From NCBI GenBank assembly GCA_009602725.1, contig WELB01000413.1:13372-25269 (forward strand): a stretch of 11,898 bases of DNA, written 5' to 3'. The translations under genes were made by a program, and so were the position numbers. Positions 7,740 through 11,898 of the stretch are shown one piece after another; within the stretch, counting starts at the first letter, position 1; every line of letters starts with the position of its first letter. This DNA is from Spirogloea muscicola (lineage: Eukaryota > Streptophyta > Zygnematophyceae > Spirogloeales > Spirogloeaceae). Under the pieces are notes generated by a model. The model made no database searches and was not told where the DNA came from. It saw only the letters and a program-made list of their open reading frames with translations.

Positions 7740-10700
7740 CTGTCAAACACTTTGATACAGCTCAGTACATGCATGCACATTTGCTGCATGACAGCCAAGT
7801 AACCCTGCCAAAGTACAAAAGCGAAAGCTGCAATGCACATACTATCAATGCTTGAGCATAACCAATGTAGAAAGTAGCTTTTAACCTTACCTGCACGAGA
7901 GGGTAAAATCGAGAGAGTGACCAGGCCTCCTCATCTTGAGTACGCTCTCGTCTCATTGGCCGCTTGGCCTGCTGCAGCAAGCAATAAGACAAGTGTCAAG
8001 CAAAGACATGGGCTGCCTGAGTGCTTAGAGGCAGAGTCCTCTACAACTCTCTTCTGGAGGTAGCACAAAGCCCGAGGTGCTGAGAGTAGGTCAGCAGGCT
8101 TTACCTTACGGGCACCAAACCTGAGGGAGAATGAGCTGTTACTTTGGGCCTTCTTTGCAACAGACACACCTAAGAACTCCAGGTTGTCGACAGCTCGCAT
8201 GTCGTCTTCCGAAAGTTTCGCAAGCTGCAAAAGGAAGGACAGGTTCTTTAGAGACAAGGATGCGGGCGGGCCGAGATTGACAGTGGACCCACAGGGGTCC
8301 ATAGTGGACCCATTTACTGCAGAATGTCAAATGCCAGTACAGCAGCATTACCTTCATCCACTGCATGCGCTTGGTGGAGTCCAGCTTCTCGGGGTGGGTG
8401 ACCGCATAAATCATGAGTAAGCGCAGCTTGTCCATCTGCGTCAACCTCTGTCAGCACAAGGGGCATAGAAAGCAGGTCATGCTCATGCCAAACAGCAAAC
8501 AGCAAATCCAAGGCGTCAGCATCCACGCACACGGTCACTGCAGCACTAGAGAAAGGTGATATCTCAACACACAGGATTTGTTGTCAGGAGCCCAAGAAGC
8601 TCCTTGCTGGTTGCATCTCCAAAGACTAGATCTTGCTCCAGCTTTCCCACATCAACCAAAGCTTCCTCCTTGATCCTCGCATTGATTGATGTTGCGATCT
8701 GCAGATGTTGCTCTTCACAGTGGATGATGCAGATGACCAATGCTCTTCCAGCAGTCAAGTTGAATACATCATGATAGATGACTGGGATGGGTCTTATGTC
8801 TCCACTCCGCAAGGAACCTCTGAAAATGCATGCCTCATCATCTGGAAGATGGATGCTCACATGTATGTGCAGACTGAGCTTATCAAGCTGCTCCCGGTAC
8901 TGTGGTAAAGCCTGAAATACGACTTGCTCTGCCAGTCAATCTATGCATAGGCGAATCTAGGATGTCCAATTGATGTCTCAATATATCGAGCGGAAAAGCA
9001 CGAAGCTGTGGCCACACATGCGGCTGAAAGCAAGCTACCTGAACCATCTTCTGCATGTCCCGAGTGGAGATGTCCTCACGATCCCTGCAAGCTCAGTGGA
9101 AGCTGAGGAGATATGCATAATGAGATGAAGCTAGGCAGTGTTCAGTAGTCAGACTACTCGAGCATTATAGCAATTCTGACCACAAGCACACAGGTTAAAC
9201 AAATATACTCGGATTAGGCTGGACTTACTGGCCACCAAGACGCATCTGAGCAGCCTTATTTGTAGATCCAAACTGCTGCATTTTGTCGTCAAGCCTCAAA
9301 CCGGCCTACAGCAAAGTGAACAATTGTCCTGGATCAATGACACCCACAATGACAGCAGAGAGTTCCATATGCAGGAACACAAGCGATCCTGTCACTCACA
9401 TCAGCTATGTGTAAGTCTCGAAGCTCCAACCACACAGGATCGTGCTCCTCCAGAAGCACATCCTTGAGATCCTTTGCTCCCGAGCTTGTTACCACCTCAT
9501 ATCTGTACTTGCTACCCTCCATGGGAAGCAGATCGTGGCACATGCAATCGTAAGTCCATTCGTGAATGACAGGTGCCACCTGCCATTGCAGGCATGCAAC
9601 CACTTCAGCAGCTTGTACATCTGCTAGCTTTGCCAGCAGTAACGTGCCAGCAATATGGTCAAGAAAACACTTACGCCAGCATAGCTTGTGCCCATAAGTG
9701 AGGGAGGAGGTCAATGAGCACTCACAGGATCAAAGGAGCGGTCGAGGATGATGAGGTCGCAAGTCTCCTGTTGTGGAAAATTGGGCAGGGAAGCTCTGTA
9801 CTTCATGAGCCGGTCCCACACCATCGAAGCGAGCCTGGTGGACACCAAATCTCGTGCACTGGGGCTGGCACTACCCGCCCTAGCAGCTCGGTACCGGACC
9901 AAGGGAAACTCCTGCAGACACAGAAGCCACATGTATCGGAGAGCGTTTTGCCTGTCACTCATCCCTTCAGAGAGCATTGCAAACTCAGAGAGGAAGCTAG
10001 CCAAGGGGCAGCCTGGCTATACCTTGACGGAAGCAAAGACTGTGGCCAAGCGAGAGGCCACGCCTTCCAAGCAGCGGTCAAAGACCTGAGAGCCGTCTCC
10101 ATACTGCCCATATAGGTGCTCAAGAGCTTGTGCATGGTCTGTCACGAAGCCCTGGCAAATAGGCTTGCCAAGCACGTCAAGGGCTGCACGTCTAGCCTTA
10201 CCCACAGATCCTCACCCATCTGTGACTAGTGCACTAACAGACAAGTAGAAGGCAGATGCTTCTTGCACATTGCCATCTAGATATCGTGTATTTCAATCAG
10301 AATAACATGCATGCATCACCAACACGTATGCACACGTACGACAAAGAGCGAATGTTGACATCATATTACCTGCGTGTCAATGGTAAGATACTCTAGATTG
10401 ACCTGCACAGCAGGTGACGATCCGCAATTGCAAACAACAAGCACAGCAGGTCACAATCCGCAAAAGCAGGCATAAGCAGGGTACTATGAATACTACGCAC
10501 TTCAGGCCTCAGATAACATCATTGACAAGCTCGGCTTGGCAGCGCATCGAATACATCAACCAAGCCTGCCCTGCAGCTGCCAAGTGTAGCTCCCAAGTAG
10601 CGCAATGCTCTATGGATGACTAGCTCAGCAGCATGCAGCACGGCTTTAAGGGCAAGAGTGAGCACCTCCTTCATGGCTGCAATACGAGGGATGAGGAGAG

Positions 10701-11865
10701 GGTCGCCCTTTATGGCCTGCAGGTACTCCCGAGACACCGGCGAGCTGTAGAAGACATAAGCTCTGCAGGCGACATAGACCAGGCTGACGCATGAGCTTCC
10801 AATCTGTGTAAATGAATCAGATCAGTCCTGTTGGCTTGGAGCTCCTCACTTCTGCGATAGTCACACCAGCCCATCCTTGCGCGCATGTCTGAGAGGACAG
10901 TGCCTTGCTTACAACCGACAGTGTGTCCTACCAATGCTTAACTGTCAAGTCCGTGCACTTTGATTATGTGCGAGCTCCTGCTGTGATTGAGGTAACCCAC
11001 CCTCAAGGTGAACCTGGCAAAGCTGGCCACAATGCCTGCAAGCAACTTGCTGGACAAGAGGCTCGTGGCCCCATGTGTGCGCAGGCAGTACGTAAGACAC
11101 CCTGCCTCGCCAGGGCAGCCTGTTGTGAGTAGGGGTTGTGGAGCCTGTCACCTTTTGTACAGGGGATTCGCTCCAGACATGTCGTCCCTCATACGTCGGA
11201 TGCTGCACTCGCGCACCAGCCAGAGCAGGGCAGGCCGTCAGCAAAAGTGAGTAAGGTCCATGTCAAGCAAATACGTCCGCCTGAGGGACGAGAAAGCGCT
11301 GCAGCATGGGATGCCTCAACGGGGGCTGCACACGGGAAGCAGCTCAGAGCTGCAGGCCCCCAGGACGCGCTGTGCGCCGACGCGGTGGTCAGAGGGCCCG
11401 GACCTGTCCCGCGTGGGCTGGATGTAGTAGATGGCGTCCAGCGACGGCAGCGGCTGCCGCTTCTTCTTCAGGTCCTCCACGACTGCACCGACACCGCCAG
11501 GAGCGCGCGCGCCTTGTCGGCCAGGGGACAGGAGAGGCCTGAGAGGCTGTGGGCGGGCCGCGTGGCGCAGGCGGAGGCAGCGGCGGCTGGCAAGGGCGCT
11601 CACGGGAGACGCCCTCGTCGGTGATGTCGGCCATCTTGCAGGCGTTGGACATGACTCGCACCGTGAACTCGTCCATTATCAGGACCTGCAGCGCGTCAGC
11701 AAGGGCCGCCGTGAGCGCAGCAGCTTCTCTCAGCGAGCGCAGAGGCCCTCGCACGGCGGCGTCGAGGCAGCGGCGGCAGCGGCGGCCAGGCCGGGGCGCG
11801 GGAGCGGGCCTTCCAGTCGGAGGCGCCGGAGCCCTTGGCGCCGCGCAGCATCTCCAGCAGCAGGC
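6942..11865 (-). CDS. SEC1: Sec1/Munc18 family protein (SEC1/KEULE class), 5' partial, 20 exons
   Basis: SM proteins bind syntaxin-type SNAREs and control vesicle fusion at the plasma membrane; the KEULE class also serves plant cytokinesis. Proposed exons, in minus-strand order: 11865..11810, 11685..11604, 11482..11404, 11202..11152, 10762..10666, 10402..10370, 10151..10023, 9911..9726, 9579..9400, 9305..9229, 9084..9039, 8911..8861, 8698..8573, 8435..8352, 8224..8105, 7971..7891, 7739..7510, 7450..7276, 7182..7093, 6974..6942. All junction phases agree and yield 668 codons, counting a split first one, plus TGA. Arabidopsis KEULE has about 666, so only some 20-35 N-terminal residues should be missing. 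Matches include [61 protein letters not shown] and [12 protein letters not shown]. All introns are GT-AG except 11809..11686. I cannot tell SEC1 from KEULE orthologues, since an alga may have only one. Confidence 0.95.
7969..7974 (-). other. SEC1: Tandem CAGCAG acceptor of SEC1 exon 16
   Basis: The minus strand reads TTGCTG CAG CAG GCCAAG. The exon may start at 7971 (with Gln) or 7968 (without), both in frame, next to a basic, poorly conserved segment that should tolerate either. Confidence 0.5.
8284..8312. repeat. Intronic hairpin plus repeated arm
   Basis: TGGACCC and GGGTCCA (8284-8290 and 8295-8301) form a perfect 7-bp inverted repeat with a 4-nt loop. TGGACCCA then recurs at 8305-8312, giving a second possible partner for the same arm. 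It lies in the SEC1 intron 8225..8351, about 40-70 bp from the donor. Confidence 0.6.
9400..10151 (-). other. SEC1: SEC1 exons 7-9: SM domain 2 region (residues 134-298)
   Basis: Exon 7 (10151..10023) encodes [15 protein letters not shown] through ATVFASVK. Exon 8 (9911..9726) encodes [13 protein letters not shown] through [12 protein letters not shown]. Exon 9 (9579..9400) encodes [18 protein letters not shown] and [17 protein letters not shown]. The [17 protein letters not shown] run is the most diagnostic signature of SM proteins; it is split here by an intron directly after FDP. All three exons are phase 0 at both ends. Confidence 0.95.
10370..10402 (-). other. SEC1: 33-nt SEC1 microexon ([11 protein letters not shown])
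   Basis: The exon lies between CTGTGCAG| and |GTAATA, phase 0 at both ends. The 11 residues fill exactly the gap between …AAMKE and GFVTDHAQ and match the plant block NMEYFAIDNQ. Flanking introns are long for this gene (218 and 263 bp). It is too short to be found by ORF length. Confidence 0.9.
10405..10463 (-). repeat. Direct repeat of a splice-acceptor region
   Basis: Two 23-bp copies start 36 bp apart (10405-10427 and 10441-10463) and match at 21 of 23 positions. On the minus strand the copy nearer the exon runs into the true acceptor CAG of the microexon, while the other copy ends in CTT and lacks the AG. The duplicated unit carries the acceptor approach sequence. Confidence 0.75.
10763..11151 (-). 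other. SEC1: Longest SEC1 intron (389 bp)
   Basis: The intron is bounded by AAAAG|GTGACA and CCTGCAG|A, and is the longest in the window. I see no RNA gene, mobile element or convincing extra exon in it. An open stretch near 11000-11087 on the minus strand was examined and rejected as an exon. Confidence 0.75.
11686..11809 (-). other. SEC1: Candidate GC-AG intron of SEC1
   Basis: Homology puts the junction exactly after SDWK and before VLIMD, as in plant SEC1. The minus strand there reads GACTGGAAG|GCCCGC … GCTGCAG|GTCCTG. There is no GT in the upstream exon. The first GT downstream would break the frame. GC donors are known, but they usually have GCAAG; this one does not. A sequence error is possible. 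Confidence 0.6.
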
Positions 11866-11898
11866 CTGCGGCGGCGGGCAGCGGGCGGCGGCGGCGGC
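11866..11898 (-). other. SEC1: End of SEC1 intron with (CGG)n-type low complexity
   Basis: Upstream of the first visible SEC1 exon the minus strand is nearly pure GCC/GCCC repeats ending in CCGCAG. This is the acceptor end of an intron, and the first SEC1 exon with the start codon lies outside the window. Confidence 0.6.

Larger units (their letters stand above)
7891..9305 (-). other. SEC1: SEC1 exons 10-16: SM domain 3 helical part (residues 299-493)
   Basis: Seven short exons (46-126 nt) encode [20 protein letters not shown], then [32 protein letters not shown], the block with [56 protein letters not shown] through FSLRFGARK, and a basic/acidic stretch ending [12 protein letters not shown]. 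The order matches plant SEC1 throughout. In SM proteins this part forms the domain 3a helices that template SNARE assembly. Exon density is high, with introns of 94-162 bp between exons that are often shorter. Confidence 0.93.
10370..11865 (-). other. SEC1: SEC1 exons 1-6: SM domain 1 (visible residues 1-133)
   Basis: The first visible exon encodes (R)[18 protein letters not shown], matching the N-terminal helix of plant SEC1 proteins. It joins to [11 protein letters not shown] and [18 protein letters not shown] in the next exons. The split codons resolve to plant-like residues: C|TC gives Leu in GVSLVED, AG|C gives Ser in PTRDSI, and AG|A gives Arg in YKRAYVFY. Exon 5 (10762..10666) encodes [20 protein letters not shown] and continues to MKE. 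Exon 6 is a 33-nt microexon. In characterised SM proteins domain 1 forms part of the cleft that grips syntaxin, so this part is likely the SNARE-binding face. Confidence 0.9.

Noticed and set aside
11000-11087. Minus-strand open stretch reading [18 protein letters not shown], which could splice in frame after PLYK and loosely resembles the following SM block; a possible alternative exon.
   Set aside because: The exon at 10762..10666 ([20 protein letters not shown]) matches plant SEC1 far better and links in frame to the next block. The resemblance is weak and the donor (GTTCAC) poor.

Overview
The window holds two convergent, intron-rich nuclear protein-coding genes from a eukaryote of the green lineage, most likely a chlorophyte green alga. 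Nothing in it looks bacterial, viral or mobile. The green-lineage call rests on three things: the minus-strand protein follows plant SEC1/KEULE almost residue for residue in its conserved blocks; introns are many, mostly about 60-260 bp, with GT...CAG ends; and a UGUAA poly(A) motif of the chlorophyte type lies behind the minus-strand gene. I cannot name the species.

Left half, plus strand (1-6394): the spliceosomal intron-binding helicase Aquarius (AQR). I assign 13 exons that join in frame to about 1,523 residues. The start codon lies before the window. The order is an N-terminal helical (ARM) region in exons 1-8, the barrel/stalk/pointer region in exons 9-10, the first RecA domain with Walker A, EESAQ and GDHHQLPP in exons 11-12, and the second RecA domain with its arginine-rich last motif in exon 13. 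The C-terminal end is uncertain; a spliced alternative would end at 6521.

Middle (6395-6941): a tail-to-tail spacer that should carry both 3' UTRs. UGUA motifs on the plus strand and UGUAA on the minus strand are the only 3'-end signals I see.

Right half, minus strand (11865 down to 6942): a Sec1/Munc18 (SM) protein of the SEC1/KEULE class. I assign 20 exons that join in frame to 668 codons including one split first codon. The first exon or exons lie past 11898. It should bind syntaxin-type SNAREs at the plasma membrane. The two genes have no evident functional link.

The most unusual feature is compositional. Both genes start in extremely GC-rich DNA at the window edges: all 146 codons of AQR exons 1-2 end in G or C. 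Both drop to mixed codon use within a few hundred bases. In those GC-rich ends several splice donors are poor, and one SEC1 intron appears to be GC-AG. Other points of note are two stop-free introns in AQR whose length is a multiple of three, a 33-nt microexon with a duplicated acceptor region, and two CAGCAG tandem acceptors. I found no new type of biological system here.
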